NCBI RefSeq assembly: GCF_963676485.1
Contig: NZ_OY781114.1
Location: forward strand, 4,108,501-4,172,500
From: an uncultured Cohaesibacter sp.
GTDB taxonomy: Bacteria; Pseudomonadota; Alphaproteobacteria; Rhizobiales; Cohaesibacteraceae
Direction: 5' to 3'
Length of the DNA stretch: 64,000 nt
The notes beneath the pieces were generated by a model that was given only the letters and a program-made list of their open reading frames with translations, did not search any database and was not told the origin of the DNA. The position numbers were made by a program, and so were the translations under genes. This document shows, piece by piece, positions 46,421 to 56,948 of this stretch. Each line of letters begins with the position of its first letter. Within the stretch, counting starts at the first letter, position 1.

Positions 46421-48583
46421 ATGGACTATTTAGTATTGCGTAAACTTCTGTCGACGACCTCATTGCTGGCGATGGCTGCCACCCTTGCAGCCTGCAGCGG
46501 TGAAGCCGAGCGTTTTGGAACTCCTGGGTCAGGATATACTTCCAATCAGAATGAGATTTTTACCAGCTCGGTCCGCTCACAGCCTGGCGCTGCGCCGATC
46601 AATCAGCCTATGCCTGCTGCTGTGCCTGTCGGGAGTAGTGGGTCTCAGCCGGTATATCGTGACCCGACATATCAGGCAAAGTCCAGTCAGCCCTCCTACA
46701 ATGCTCCGGTTTATTCTGCGCCTGCATCGCCAGTCTCTGTGGCTCAGACTTCTTCTGTCCCGCAGTCGGTTCCCGTTTCGAAACAGGCAGCGCCCGTTGC
46801 GCTGACGACCGGGTCAATCAATCGGTCTGTATCAAATAGATATCAGTCTTATGCATCGCAGCCGATGCCGCCGATGCCTTCAAGAAATAATCAAGCTTCC
46901 GCTCAGCCTGTTTATGTTGATGTGTCCAGTGCGTCAAACTCACGGAATTATGCTTCCCGGACAGCTTCAAATGCTGCTATTTTGAATGGACCGCCTGTTG
47001 TCGTGTCGCGTTTTGATAGCTTGCCACACGCGGCTCCGCGCCCGAAATCTCAAGTGGCGTCCTATAATTCTGGCAATGCTGCGCAGAATAACTACCAGCG
47101 GATGCCTGTTTCGGTTCCCGTTGCTTCGCGCACTGTTGCTCCGCAGCCTAAAGCACAACAATCCGGTTTCAGCTTGGCGAAGATCTTTTCTTTGCCCAAA
47201 AACGCGCCTAAATCAAAAGGCGTAGATTATATGTCTACGGCGTCGATCACACCGCCGAACCCGATTCCGACTGGTGGCCAGTATGGCAGTAGCTATTCAG
47301 GTCAGGTGCGGTCCATGTCTACGGTTTCCACGGCAACTCCAACTCAGAATGCTGCGCGGACGAGTGGTCAGTGGACCAGCGTCGGCGGCACCATGGTGAC
47401 GGTGGAGCAGGGCGAAGATATGCAGTCGATTTCTCGCCGCTATGGTGTGCCCGAAAAGGCCCTTGCTGACATCAATGGGCGCAATTATGTAGCTGCAGGG
47501 CAGCAGGTTCTTATTCCGGTATTCCAGCAACAGGGATATCGAAGCTATGCTGCGACAACGCCGCGCGTGCAGCAGCCCGTTCAGTCAAACCTGAATAGGC
47601 AGCCATCTCAGCCTATGCTGCTTGCGTCTATCAGTTCCAGCTCTGTGCAGTTGCCTTATGTGATGCGGGTTCCAAAGGGGAATCCATTGCGTTTGCGTGG
47701 CCAGTCGGCTTATGGCCGCGAAGTCGTGCAACTTCAAAAGAACGCAAATGCCGAGCATCGTCATATGGTCAATCCCGGAGAAACTTTGAGCGGTATCGCT
47801 AGCCGTTATGGTGTGTCGACGCGTGCGCTTGCTCAGGCCAATGGTATGTCGGCCAGAGATCCGCTCAGAATGGGGCAGCGCCTGCATATTCCGCAGAAAA
47901 ATCAACAGCCTGCAATTGACTATACCACCACAGCGTCGATCAATCGTAATGCGTCGACTGGCTCATCGAATGCGGTTGGCCGATCTATGCCTGCTCCAGT
48001 GGTCGCTGCAATGCCAAAGGTGAAACCTCGGTGGGTGCGCGAAATGGCATCCAATTCCCGGACGTCTGCCACCAAAAATCCAAAGAAGAGCCAGCGCGTA
48101 GCTTCGTTGAAGAATGCTGTCGGCTTGCCTGATGAAGCGTCCAGTTCTGTTCAGGCTAAGGCCGCTCCTGTAAAGCCAGTGGCCAGCCAGTCCAATAATG
48201 TGGCCTCGACCGCGAAATTCCGTTGGCCTGTTCGCGGGCGGATCATTTCCGGTTTTGGCGGTGAAAATGCGGGTGTTCGCAATGAGGGGATCAACCTCTC
48301 TGTGCCGGAAGGTACTTCCATCCGGGCTGCGGATAACGGAACGGTCATCTATGCGGGCGACGACCTGAAGATGTATGGCAACTTCATCCTTGTGCGTCAC
48401 CCCAATGGTTGGGTGACCGCTTATGCGCACAACAACAAGCTGCTTGTTACAAAGGGGCAGATTGTAAGGCGCGGTCAGACTATTGCCGAAGCAGGGATGT
48501 CGGGTAACGTAAGAGCGCCGCAATTGCACTTCGAGTTGCGCATCAAGGGTGATCCTGTTGATCCAGTGCCGTATCTAAGCTAA
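46421..48583 (+). CDS. NlpD-like LysM/LytM lipoprotein, divisome amidase activator candidate
   Basis: 720 aa. A signal ending in the lipobox LAAC (Cys about residue 25) makes it a probable outer-membrane lipoprotein. A long Ser/Gln/Pro-rich linker follows, with LysM domains at about 327-370 and 448-491 (GETLSGIASRYGVSTRALAQANG) and a C-terminal M23/LytM domain (about 600-720). The metal site is degraded: the usual H-x-G-I-D reads NEGIN and the HLH motif reads QLH. Such LytM factors (NlpD, EnvC, DipM) activate amidases instead of cutting glycan. ATG 46421 is likely; a GTG at 46400 is possible. No good ribosome site. Confidence 0.87.
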   Translation: MDYLVLRKLLSTTSLLAMAATLAACSGEAERFGTPGSGYTSNQNEIFTSSVRSQPGAAPINQPMPAAVPVGSSGSQPVYRDPTYQAKSSQPSYNAPVYSAPASPVSVAQTSSVPQSVPVSKQAAPVALTTGSINRSVSNRYQSYASQPMPPMPSRNNQASAQPVYVDVSSASNSRNYASRTASNAAILNGPPVVVSRFDSLPHAAPRPKSQVASYNSGNAAQNNYQRMPVSVPVASRTVAPQPKAQQSGFSLAKIFSLPKNAPKSKGVDYMSTASITPPNPIPTGGQYGSSYSGQVRSMSTVSTATPTQNAARTSGQWTSVGGTMVTVEQGEDMQSISRRYGVPEKALADINGRNYVAAGQQVLIPVFQQQGYRSYAATTPRVQQPVQSNLNRQPSQPMLLASISSSSVQLPYVMRVPKGNPLRLRGQSAYGREVVQLQKNANAEHRHMVNPGETLSGIASRYGVSTRALAQANGMSARDPLRMGQRLHIPQKNQQPAIDYTTTASINRNASTGSSNAVGRSMPAPVVAAMPKVKPRWVREMASNSRTSATKNPKKSQRVASLKNAVGLPDEASSSVQAKAAPVKPVASQSNNVASTAKFRWPVRGRIISGFGGENAGVRNEGINLSVPEGTSIRAADNGTVIYAGDDLKMYGNFILVRHPNGWVTAYAHNNKLLVTKGQIVRRGQTIAEAGMSGNVRAPQLHFELRIKGDPVDPVPYLS

Positions 48584-48612
48584 GCGGCTGGCGTGTCTAT
48601 CAAATAAAAGAG

Positions 48613-48650
48613 AAGGCCACTATCGCAGGATGGTGGCCTTTGTTATTTTA
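48613..48650. terminator. Terminator between the LytM gene and cinA/pncC
   Basis: A 12-bp stem (48613-48624 with 48629-48640, one T-G pair), loop GCAG, followed by TGTTATTTTA. Placed between converging genes. Confidence 0.82.
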
Positions 48651-48668
48651 TTGCAAATGAAACAATAT

Positions 48669-49187
48669 CTATTCAGTTGAAATGAAATGTTTCTGCGTCA
48701 TCGCTTCGATCAACAAGATGATGGCCTGTTCAACTGTTGCAGCGCGCACATTTTCTCGATCCATCGCTGCGAAGATCTTCTTGCTGTGGCTTTGTGTGTA
48801 ATGCTTGGAGGATACGGCAAAATGCACAAGGCCCACCGGCTTGTCTTCTGTTCCGCCGCCGGGGCCTGCGATGCCGGTTACGGACACGGCGAAGTCTGCA
48901 TTGGAGTGGCTTAGGGCGCCGTCAGCCATGGCTCGCGCGACTTCTTCGCTCACAGCGCCAAACTCTTCGATCATTTCCGCTGGTACGTCGAGGACTTCCG
49001 ATTTGGCTTCGTTGGAGTAGGTGGCAAAGCCTCGGTCAAAGGAAACGGATGCGCCGGGGATTTCTGTGAGGGTCGCGCTGATCATGCCGGATGTGCAGGA
49101 TTCCGCCGTTGCAAGCTTATAGCCATGGTCTCTGGCTATTTCCAAAGCCTGATTGGCGAGTTCAATTGTTTCCATGGTCACATACAT
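48669..49187 (-). CDS. pncC: CinA C-terminal family protein, nicotinamide-nucleotide amidohydrolase
   Basis: Deamidates NMN to nicotinate mononucleotide in pyridine-nucleotide recycling. 172 aa, the single-domain form: LATAESCTSGMISATLTEIPGASVSF (catalytic Ser region), FATYSNEAKSEVL, GAVSEEVARAMADGAL, and SVTGIAGPGGGTEDKPVGLVHFA. ATG 49185-49187 with AAAGGA seven bases upstream. It follows ispDF in the same direction by 108 bases, a pair I know from rhizobia. Confidence 0.93.
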   Translation of the reverse strand: MYVTMETIELANQALEIARDHGYKLATAESCTSGMISATLTEIPGASVSFDRGFATYSNEAKSEVLDVPAEMIEEFGAVSEEVARAMADGALSHSNADFAVSVTGIAGPGGGTEDKPVGLVHFAVSSKHYTQSHSKKIFAAMDRENVRAATVEQAIILLIEAMTQKHFISTE

Positions 49188-49295
49188 TTTTGATCCTTTC
49201 CTGAAGAAGGAGGCGTTCAGGGGCTGTCGTCCAGGCGCGCTTTCGCCCGGATCTTCAATTGTGCCAGTTTGTTGTGTGTTTCGTCAGTGTGACAA

Positions 49296-50522
49296 TCAGT
49301 CGTCTTGCTCAGGCAGGCGTACGGTTGCCGTTGCGAGCGCTGCGATGCCTTCCTTGCGACCGGTGAAGCCCAGGCGCTCGGAGGTGGTTGCCTTAACGCT
49401 GACGCGATCGATGGAGATTTTGCATATTTGAGCGATTGCGGCGCGCATGGCGGGTCTATGTGGGCCGATTTTAGGCGCTTCGCAGATGATTGTCATATCG
49501 ATATTGGAAAGCTTACCGCCGCGCTCTGTTACACGCCGCATGGCGTCCTTCAAAAATAAATCCGAGGCTGCGCCTTTCCATTGTGGATCGGAAGGTGGAA
49601 AGTGCGTGCCGATATCTCCATCAGCTATAGCGCCAAGGATTGCGTCGGTAAGGGCATGTAAGCCGACATCTGCATCGGAGTGACCTTTGAGTTTGTGGCT
49701 GTGCGGAATAGCAATACCGCCAATAATGACGGCTTCTCCTTCATCAAAGGCATGAACATCATAGCCGGTTCCAACTCTGATGTCGGTCAATGGGTGCGGT
49801 GCGGTCGGGTTGATCATGGTTTCGGCCATGGTGAGGTCTTCCTGACTGGTGAGCTTGCGATTGGATGGGCTGCCTTCGACGATATGTACCGGCTCGCCAA
49901 CCCATTCCGCCACCGATGCATCATCTGTGAAATTGTGAAGTTTCTGGCTGAATGCCTTTTCGTGTGCCTGCAGGATAAAGGAATAGTCAAAGGCTTGCGG
50001 GGTCTGTGCAGACCACAGGGTGCTGCGGTCGATGGTTTCCAGAATTGTGCCTTCGGCATTCACCTTCTTGATGGTGTCTGTGACCGGGGTGGCGACAAGG
50101 CAGGCCTTGTGTTCCTTGAGGCTGGCAAAGCAGCGCGCCAGAATGGTGTCTGTGATGAAGGGGCGGGCCGCATCGTGGATCAATACATAGTGTGGGTTTT
50201 CCACCTTGATTGCTTCCAGTCCGTTCAGAACGGAAATCTGACGAGTGTCTCCGCCGTAAACAGGGGGAAGAAGCTTCGCTTGAGCGTGAGTGGCCAATGG
50301 GCCGCTCAAAGCGGGTGCGATTGCCGCGCTATAGAGGGTGTCGTCTTCCGGGCCGATGACGACTTGTATGCGGTCAACCTGATCGTTTGCGAGAAATTGT
50401 TCCAGCGTTCTGAGTAGAACCGCTTTTCCGCCAATTTCGAGATATTGTTTGGCAACCGTGTCGCCTGTGCGTCTGGCGCGACTGCCTGATCCTGCTGCAA
50501 CGATTATGGCGGCGCATGTCAT
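49296..50522 (-). CDS. ispDF: Bifunctional MEP cytidylyltransferase / MEcPP synthase
   Basis: Fusion catalysing two steps of the non-mevalonate isoprenoid pathway. 408 aa. The IspD half (1 to about 235) has [40 protein letters not shown] and [10 protein letters not shown]; the IspF half (about 245-408) has [14 protein letters not shown] (zinc Asp and His), [32 protein letters not shown] and [22 protein letters not shown]. The fusion is typical of alphaproteobacteria; the intervening IspE step is encoded elsewhere. Divergent from dusB. Confidence 0.97.
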   Translation of the reverse strand: MTCAAIIVAAGSGSRARRTGDTVAKQYLEIGGKAVLLRTLEQFLANDQVDRIQVVIGPEDDTLYSAAIAPALSGPLATHAQAKLLPPVYGGDTRQISVLNGLEAIKVENPHYVLIHDAARPFITDTILARCFASLKEHKACLVATPVTDTIKKVNAEGTILETIDRSTLWSAQTPQAFDYSFILQAHEKAFSQKLHNFTDDASVAEWVGEPVHIVEGSPSNRKLTSQEDLTMAETMINPTAPHPLTDIRVGTGYDVHAFDEGEAVIIGGIAIPHSHKLKGHSDADVGLHALTDAILGAIADGDIGTHFPPSDPQWKGAASDLFLKDAMRRVTERGGKLSNIDMTIICEAPKIGPHRPAMRAAIAQICKISIDRVSVKATTSERLGFTGRKEGIAALATATVRLPEQDD

Positions 50523-50828
50523 TTTGTCTTGGTTCCCTGGTCGGTCAACTGTATGCGGGGTTTTGATTCGTCAAAAGCGATAAACTGGGGTGGTATTGAG
50601 CGCATGTGTCTGTTTCTTTTTGCATTGCTCGGTGGATTGTTGCAATAATGGATTTGCGCCCGTTTGCTGTAAGGCTTTTCATGAAAAAGAAGCTGCGGTC
50701 AAGTGATCTTTGGGCAGCTTGTTCACTTAGGGTGTTAATGATCAAAAATTGATCAGCGAATTTGCTTGCACATTTATTAGGCACATATATACTGTATGCT
50801 GTTGTGAGTTTTGAAAGCTGATCTCTTT
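50523..50828. other. Divergent intergenic region ispDF / dusB
   Basis: 306 bases without a convincing gene; a minus-strand frame at 50545-50784 lacks recognisable features and a ribosome site. The AT-rich end (about 50735-50800, with TTTATTAGGCACATATATACTGTATGC-like sequence in two pieces) probably holds the promoter of the dusB-ntrBC operon. Confidence 0.4.
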
Positions 50829-51866
50829 ATGCCATCGCTTCCATTCCATAAGGCTGGAAACAGCCTGACCATCGGGTCCGTTTCATTGCCGAACGGCGTG
50901 TTTTTAGCGCCAATGTCGGGGATAACGGATTTGCCTTTCCGCTCGCTTGCCAAACGGTTCGGTGCTGGGCTTGTCATCTCCGAGATGGTGGCCAGCAAGG
51001 CCTTTGCTGTAGGCAAGGAAGAAATGCGTCTTAGGGCCGAAGGGCAGGGCGTGGATGTGCATGCCGTGCAGCTTGCTGGCAATCAGGCTGAGTGGATGGC
51101 TGAGGCAGCCCGTCTGTCAGAAGGGGCTGGCGCTGCGCTGATTGATATCAATATGGGCTGTCCTGCCAAGAAGGTCATTTCGGGCTATTCCGGCTCTGCG
51201 CTGATGCGCGATCTGGATCAGGCTTTGCGTTTGATTGATGCTGTGGTTGGTGCCGTTTCGGTGCCTGTTACTGTCAAGATGCGGCTGGGCTGGGATTCTG
51301 ACAGTCACAATGCTGCTGAATTGGCAAGGCGGGCCGAAGAGAGCGGCGTGGCTATGGTTACGGTGCATGGACGCACACGCAATCAGTTTTACAAGGGGAG
51401 TGCCGATTGGCGGGCTATTCGCGTTGTCGCGGATGCCGTGTCTGTGCCGCTCATTGCCAATGGAGATGTGCTGAGTGAAAGGGACGCGGTGGCCTGCCTT
51501 GAACAGTCTGGCGCAGATGGTGTCATGGTTGGTCGCGGTGCTTATGGACGCCCATGGTTGCCCGGTGCGATTGCCCACTATCTTTCAACGGGAGGCACTC
51601 AAGACGAACCGGCTGGCTCGGATCTTCTGGCGCTTGTACTAGAGCATTATGACGCCATGATCGACTATTACCCCGATGTCGTCGGGGTGCGATGCGCCCG
51701 CAAGCATCTTGGTTGGTATATGGATGGCGCTTTGCAGGCATCCGTATCAATTTCATCCGAACTATCAAATCTTAGAAAAATAATTTTGACCGCAGAAGAA
51801 CCAGAGACTGTGCGCATTGCTCTGCGCGAGTTTTTCAGCGTTGCTGCGGAGAGGCACGTAGCATGA
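50829..51866 (+). CDS. dusB: tRNA-dihydrouridine synthase (NifR3/DusB type)
   Basis: FMN enzyme reducing uridine to dihydrouridine in tRNA. 345 aa: [59 protein letters not shown] (active-site Cys), [32 protein letters not shown] and [13 protein letters not shown]. First gene of dusB-ntrB-ntrC, the nifR3-ntrBC arrangement known in alphaproteobacteria. It ends in ATGA overlap with ntrB. ATG 50829 is chosen; a TTG at 50811 is possible. Confidence 0.94.
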   Translation: MPSLPFHKAGNSLTIGSVSLPNGVFLAPMSGITDLPFRSLAKRFGAGLVISEMVASKAFAVGKEEMRLRAEGQGVDVHAVQLAGNQAEWMAEAARLSEGAGAALIDINMGCPAKKVISGYSGSALMRDLDQALRLIDAVVGAVSVPVTVKMRLGWDSDSHNAAELARRAEESGVAMVTVHGRTRNQFYKGSADWRAIRVVADAVSVPLIANGDVLSERDAVACLEQSGADGVMVGRGAYGRPWLPGAIAHYLSTGGTQDEPAGSDLLALVLEHYDAMIDYYPDVVGVRCARKHLGWYMDGALQASVSISSELSNLRKIILTAEEPETVRIALREFFSVAAERHVA

Positions 51867-52972
51867 TTGAAAGTAAAAAAGGCGGAAGCTTGGCGAGCAA
51901 CCCCTATCAGGCAATGATGAGTTCTTTGCCGCATCCGGTCGTAATGGTCGATGTGGAAGGATTTGTTGCCGCGGCGAATGATATGGCGCAGTTCTTCTTC
52001 CAGTCCAGCGCGTCTCATTTGCGCAAGCAGAAGCTTACCGAATTGCTTCCCTTTGGCAGCCCGGTGCTGGCCCTTGTCGATCAGGCGAGAGACAGGCTCG
52101 CGCCCGTAAATGAATATCGCGTCGATATCTCGAATCCGCGTATTGGCGTTGAGAAGGTTGTTGATGTTTATGCTGCCCCTGTGCCGGATATGACAGGGTT
52201 CGTTACGGTGATGCTGCAAGAGCGCTCAATCGCAGACAAGATGGATCGCCAGTTGACCCACCGGGATGCGGCACGCTCCGTTACCGGCCTTGCCTCCATG
52301 CTCGGCCATGAGGTGAAGAACCCGCTTTCAGGGATCAGAGGTGCCGCGCAGTTGCTGGAAAGCTCTGTATCAGACGAAGATCGCGCCCTTACCCAGTTGA
52401 TCACGCAGGAGACGGATCGGATCGTCCGCCTGATCGATCGCATGGAAGTCTTCTCCGATCAGCGGCCAGTTGAGCGCGATGCGGTCAATATTCATGTGGT
52501 GCTTGATCGGGTCAAGCAATTGGCGCAGGCCGAGTTTGGCGAAAAGATCCGCATTATCGAAGAATATGATCCAAGCTTGCCACATGTTTTCGCCAATCAG
52601 GATCAGCTGGTGCAGGTTTTTCTGAATCTGGTCAAGAATGCATCAGAGGCAGTTATTGAAGTGCCCGATCCGGAGATCGTTTTGACGACAGCGTTCCGGC
52701 CTGGCATTCGCATTCAGGTTGCCGGCTCGAGCGAGAAGACCTCTCTGCCGCTTGAAATTTGCGTAAAAGACAACGGACCGGGGATTCCCAAGGAACTTGA
52801 GGATTGCCTTTTTGATCCGTTCGTGACGTCCAAAACCAACGGATCCGGCCTCGGGCTGGCGCTGGTTGCCAAAATAATCGGGGATCATGGGGGCGTCATC
52901 GAGTTTGACGGGTCTGGTCGCCAGACCATATTCCGGGTGATGCTGCCCACCAGTACCTCGGATCAGATATAG
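51863..52972 (+). CDS. ntrB: Nitrogen regulation sensor histidine kinase NtrB
   Basis: Cytoplasmic kinase that reads the PII protein state and phosphorylates NtrC. 369 aa: an N-terminal PAS domain (about 10-120, [21 protein letters not shown]), the H-box [20 protein letters not shown] with His149, then the ATP-binding N-box [13 protein letters not shown]1 VKDNGPGIP and G2 [14 protein letters not shown]. Starts four bases inside dusB and ends 14 bases before ntrC; one operon. Confidence 0.95.
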   Translation: MIESKKGGSLASNPYQAMMSSLPHPVVMVDVEGFVAAANDMAQFFFQSSASHLRKQKLTELLPFGSPVLALVDQARDRLAPVNEYRVDISNPRIGVEKVVDVYAAPVPDMTGFVTVMLQERSIADKMDRQLTHRDAARSVTGLASMLGHEVKNPLSGIRGAAQLLESSVSDEDRALTQLITQETDRIVRLIDRMEVFSDQRPVERDAVNIHVVLDRVKQLAQAEFGEKIRIIEEYDPSLPHVFANQDQLVQVFLNLVKNASEAVIEVPDPEIVLTTAFRPGIRIQVAGSSEKTSLPLEICVKDNGPGIPKELEDCLFDPFVTSKTNGSGLGLALVAKIIGDHGGVIEFDGSGRQTIFRVMLPTSTSDQI

Positions 52973-52986
52973 GAGTTCGGACCACT

Positions 52987-54420
52987 ATGCCAAAAGGGAC
53001 AATCCTGCTTGCAGATGATGATACCGCCATTCGTACGGTGCTGAATCAGGCGCTGTCTCGTGCCGGATACACTGTGCGTCTGACTTCGAACGCGACGACG
53101 CTGTGGAGTTGGATCTCGCAGGGAGAAGGCGATCTGGTTATTACCGACGTTGTGATGCCGGATGAGAATATTTTTGATGTTCTGCCGCGGATCAAGAAGG
53201 CGCGCCCGCATTTGCCGGTCATTGTCATGAGCGCTCAGAACACTTTCATGACGGCGATCAAGGCATCAGAGCGCGGTGCCTATGAATATTTGCCTAAACC
53301 CTTTGACCTCAAGGAGCTGATCAATATTGCAGGTCGTGCTCTTTCCGAGCCAAGGCCGAGCCTGAAGCCTTCTGATGATGATGGCTCCGATATTCCTCTG
53401 ATTGGTCGCTCTGCTGCCATGCAGGATATCTATCGTATGTTGGCGCGTCTGATGCAGAATGACCTTACGGTCATGATTACGGGGGAGAGCGGTACAGGCA
53501 AGGAGCTGGTGGCGCGTGCGCTGCATGATTATGGCAAACGCCGCAAAGGGCCATTCGTGGCTATCAATATGGCTGCCATACCGAAAGATCTGATTGAATC
53601 CGAGCTGTTCGGCCACGAGAAGGGCTCGTTCACCGGTGCCCACGGGCGCTCGGCGGGTAAATTCGAGATGGCGGAAGGGGGAACGCTGTTTCTCGATGAA
53701 ATCGGCGATATGCCCATGGAAGCACAAACGCGCTTGTTGCGCGTTTTGCAGCAGGGAGAATATACAACCGTTGGCGGTCGTACGCCGATAAAAACGAATG
53801 TGCGGATCGTTGCTGCGACCAACAAAGACCTTCAGTCCCTCATCCATCAAGGCATGTTCCGTGAAGATTTGTTCTTCCGTCTCAATGTTGTACCGATGCG
53901 CCTGCCGCCGCTAAGGGAGCGCGCCGAAGACATCAAGGATCTGGTGCGTCACTTCTTTGCGCTCGGCGAGCGCGAAGGGTTACCCGTCAAGCAGATACAG
54001 CCGGAGGCGCTGGACGTGATGCTGCGCTATCGCTGGCCGGGTAACGTGCGCGAACTGGAAAACCTTGTCAGACGTCTTGCCGCACTGTATCCGCAGGATA
54101 CCATCACGGCAAACCAGATCGAGAATGAACTCAACCAGATCAGCCTCACAGCGGATGTTCAACCGGAGCAGAAAGTTCAGAATCTCGCCGGAGCCATGGA
54201 ATCCTATCTTGAACAGCTGTTCAAGGAGTTTGGCGACAGCCTGCCTCCTCCGGGGCTCTATCATCGGCTGCTAAGAGAAATCGAATATCCATTGATTTGT
54301 GCCTCTCTTGCTGCCACCAAAGGCAACCAGATCAAGACCGCCGAGATGCTTGGGCTTAATCGGAACACGTTGCGCAAGAAAATCAAGGATCTTGATATTC
54401 AGGTCGTCAGGGGCGCCTGA
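52987..54420 (+). CDS. ntrC: Nitrogen regulation response regulator NtrC
   Basis: Sigma54-dependent activator of nitrogen-limitation genes. 477 aa: receiver domain with [10 protein letters not shown] and phospho-Asp54 (TDVVMP), AAA+ domain with Walker A GESGTGKE (about 166-173), the sigma54-contact loop GSFTGA (about 213-218, Ser where GAFTGA is usual), Walker [13 protein letters not shown], and a C-terminal Fis-type helix-turn-helix ([20 protein letters not shown]). The Ser variant occurs in other working activators. Last gene of the dusB-ntrBC unit; ntrY starts 168 bases later. Confidence 0.96.
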   Translation: MPKGTILLADDDTAIRTVLNQALSRAGYTVRLTSNATTLWSWISQGEGDLVITDVVMPDENIFDVLPRIKKARPHLPVIVMSAQNTFMTAIKASERGAYEYLPKPFDLKELINIAGRALSEPRPSLKPSDDDGSDIPLIGRSAAMQDIYRMLARLMQNDLTVMITGESGTGKELVARALHDYGKRRKGPFVAINMAAIPKDLIESELFGHEKGSFTGAHGRSAGKFEMAEGGTLFLDEIGDMPMEAQTRLLRVLQQGEYTTVGGRTPIKTNVRIVAATNKDLQSLIHQGMFREDLFFRLNVVPMRLPPLRERAEDIKDLVRHFFALGEREGLPVKQIQPEALDVMLRYRWPGNVRELENLVRRLAALYPQDTITANQIENELNQISLTADVQPEQKVQNLAGAMESYLEQLFKEFGDSLPPPGLYHRLLREIEYPLICASLAATKGNQIKTAEMLGLNRNTLRKKIKDLDIQVVRGA

Positions 54421-54588
54421 TTGCCGGAGATCAGCCATTTGCAGGGTGTCTGTGGCCATTTTGACACAGATCTGCCGTTTGGCGTGGACAGTTTCTGAAA
54501 GACCTGTCACATTTAGGCAACAATTACACTGAATAGAAGGAGCGATTCCCTCTATCGGGATAGCCTCTTTTGCTAGGATTTGTTGCGC

Positions 54589-56946
54589 GTGTCATATCTT
54601 TCGGAGTCTGAACTATCCGCCAAGCGGACGACCGGTCTTGATCAACTTGGAGGCAAGGAAGCCGCTTCCAAATATGGCCCTGAAAAGCCTGAAAAAGGAA
54701 GCCGCCTGCGTTATCTGGGTTTGATAACGGTGGTGCTTTCGGTTGTTTCGGGTGTGACGTCTTTTGTCATCCTGTTGGGGCTCACATCTATTGAGCCGAC
54801 GGACGATGTCATCAAGTTGGCGATGATTGTGAATGGCGCATTGCTGTTCCTGCTTGCGTTGATCATCTTTCTTGAAGCCTGCGCCGTATTGCGTGCACGT
54901 AAAAAAGGGCGGGCCGGTGCGCGATTGCATATTCGCGTCATGGGGCTGTTCGCGCTGGTGGCAACGGTGCCAACCATCCTTGTGGCGATCTTTGCGTCCA
55001 TAACGCTGGACCGCGGTCTGGACCGCTGGTTTTCCTCGCGCACGCAGGCCATTATCAATAGTTCGCAAACGGTTGCTTCGGCCTACACCAAGGAACATGC
55101 CCGCGTTTTACGCAATGAATTGCTGGGCATTTCGCAAGCGCTCAATAAAGCCGAGCCCTATTTCCTGCTCGATTCCGATCGCTTTCGTGCCATCTTTGCG
55201 CGCCAGACCCGTATTCGCGGCATTCCTGCGGCCTTTGTAGTCAGCGGCTCTGGTGAACAATTGATGGCGTCTCCCAGTAGACTTGATCAGCCGGTTCCCA
55301 AGATGCCGGGGCCGGAATTGCTGGAGCAGGCTCACAGCCAGCCGGTCTTCATTGCGTTAGGCGATTCAAACCTTGTCGCCGGGATTTCGCGCCTTGAGGA
55401 ATTCAACGATGCCTATCTCTTTGTCTTGCGGGTGATTGACCCTGTGGTCTCAAACTTCCTGCGGATGACCTCGGAGAATGCGCAGGAATATCAGGCCTTT
55501 TTTGACAGCAGATCCAATATTCAAACAGCATTTGCGATGCTCTATATAGGGGCTGGCCTGATTGTTTTGCTCTCGACGACTTGGTTCGCAATCGGCTTTT
55601 CCAATCGCTTGGTTGCGCCAATCCGGAGGCTTATCGGAGCGGCAGAACGGGTACGACATGGGGATCTCTATGTGCGCTTGCCGGTGGACAAGGGCTCTTC
55701 GGATTTTGGCAATCTCAATGAAACCTTCAACACCATGACGACTGAGCTGCGCTCCCAGCGAGATGAACTCATTCTCGCGCGTGACGCCATTGATGCCAGA
55801 CGGCGCTTTACCGAAGCGATGTTGCAGGGCGTGAGCGCCGGTGTGATCGGGGTGGATGAAACCGGTGAGATTACTCTTGCCAACCCGTCTGTGTTAAAGA
55901 TTCTCGGGCTTAACGAGAGGGACCTTCTGGGCGAAGATCTCGACAATGTGTTGCCCGAGATCGCGTCTATGGTGGAAGAAGCGGATAATCTGATCGAGGC
56001 GCATAAGGAAGGCCAGATCACTCTCGTGCGCAACGGCATTGAATACTCCTTGCGTGTAAGGGTCACTCTTGAACGCAGCAATGAGGATGAGAGCCACTCC
56101 TATGTTGTCACTCTGGATGATATAACCGAACTTGTCAGTGCGCAGCGTTCGGCTGCCTGGGCCGATGTTGCACGCCGCATTGCTCATGAGATCAAGAACC
56201 CGCTGACACCGATCCAGCTCTCCGCCGAGCGCCTGCGCAGGCGTTATGGCAAGAAAATCGCCGCAGATGATCAAAAGGTCTTTGATCAATGCGTCAACAC
56301 AATTGTACGGCAGGTGGGTGACATCGGTCGCATGGTCGATGAGTTTTCGTCCTTTGCCCGCATGCCAAAGCCGGTGTTCGAGCATGGCGACCTTTCCGAG
56401 ATCATCAAGGAATCGGTTTTTCTGATCGAGGTTGCCAACCACGACATCAAGTTCGACACGGATATCCCGGAAAAAATGCCGGTTTCTTTCGATCACCGCC
56501 TTATTTCTCAGGCGATGGCCAATATCATCAAGAATGCCACCGAGGCGATAGGTGGACGGGAAGACCGGCAAGACATTGATGGCCAGGTGATCGTCAAGGC
56601 CGAGGATGATGGCGTGAATTATTGCGTCCGGATTATCGACAATGGCATCGGCTTTCCGACGAACAACCGGCAGCGCTTGCTTGAGCCCTATATGACAACC
56701 CGAGAGAAGGGCAGTGGTTTGGGGCTCGCTATTGTTCGCAAGATCTTGCGCGAGCATGGCGGTGGCATCCAGCTCAGAGATGCCAGTGAGGTGTCCGAGT
56801 TTGAACAGGGCGCATGCATCGAAATCCGCCTGCCCAAAGAGGGTGTTGAACAGGATGCTTCAGATGCGAATGATGAGAAGGCTGAGCCAGATCACAATTC
56901 CGGTTTGGCATTGTCTGATAAAACAAATGGTGAAACGGAGGTCTGA
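54589..56946 (+). CDS. ntrY: Sensor histidine kinase NtrY
   Basis: Membrane sensor paired with NtrX. 785 aa: several N-terminal membrane segments (LGLITVVLSVVSGVTSFVIL, LAMIVNGALLFLLALIIFL, LFALVATVPTILVAIFASI), a periplasmic sensor region of about 180 residues, another span (MLYIGAGLIVLLSTTWFAI), HAMP, PAS (about 400-510), the H-box DVARRIAHEIKNPLTPIQLSAE (His about 533) and the ATPase domain with GSGLGLAIV. No ATG fits: GTG 54589, with AGGA 10 bases upstream, is preferred, and TTG 54583 or 54580 are alternatives. ntrX follows after 2 bases. Confidence 0.94.
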   Translation: MSYLSESELSAKRTTGLDQLGGKEAASKYGPEKPEKGSRLRYLGLITVVLSVVSGVTSFVILLGLTSIEPTDDVIKLAMIVNGALLFLLALIIFLEACAVLRARKKGRAGARLHIRVMGLFALVATVPTILVAIFASITLDRGLDRWFSSRTQAIINSSQTVASAYTKEHARVLRNELLGISQALNKAEPYFLLDSDRFRAIFARQTRIRGIPAAFVVSGSGEQLMASPSRLDQPVPKMPGPELLEQAHSQPVFIALGDSNLVAGISRLEEFNDAYLFVLRVIDPVVSNFLRMTSENAQEYQAFFDSRSNIQTAFAMLYIGAGLIVLLSTTWFAIGFSNRLVAPIRRLIGAAERVRHGDLYVRLPVDKGSSDFGNLNETFNTMTTELRSQRDELILARDAIDARRRFTEAMLQGVSAGVIGVDETGEITLANPSVLKILGLNERDLLGEDLDNVLPEIASMVEEADNLIEAHKEGQITLVRNGIEYSLRVRVTLERSNEDESHSYVVTLDDITELVSAQRSAAWADVARRIAHEIKNPLTPIQLSAERLRRRYGKKIAADDQKVFDQCVNTIVRQVGDIGRMVDEFSSFARMPKPVFEHGDLSEIIKESVFLIEVANHDIKFDTDIPEKMPVSFDHRLISQAMANIIKNATEAIGGREDRQDIDGQVIVKAEDDGVNYCVRIIDNGIGFPTNNRQRLLEPYMTTREKGSGLGLAIVRKILREHGGGIQLRDASEVSEFEQGACIEIRLPKEGVEQDASDANDEKAEPDHNSGLALSDKTNGETEV

Positions 56947-56948
56947 AG

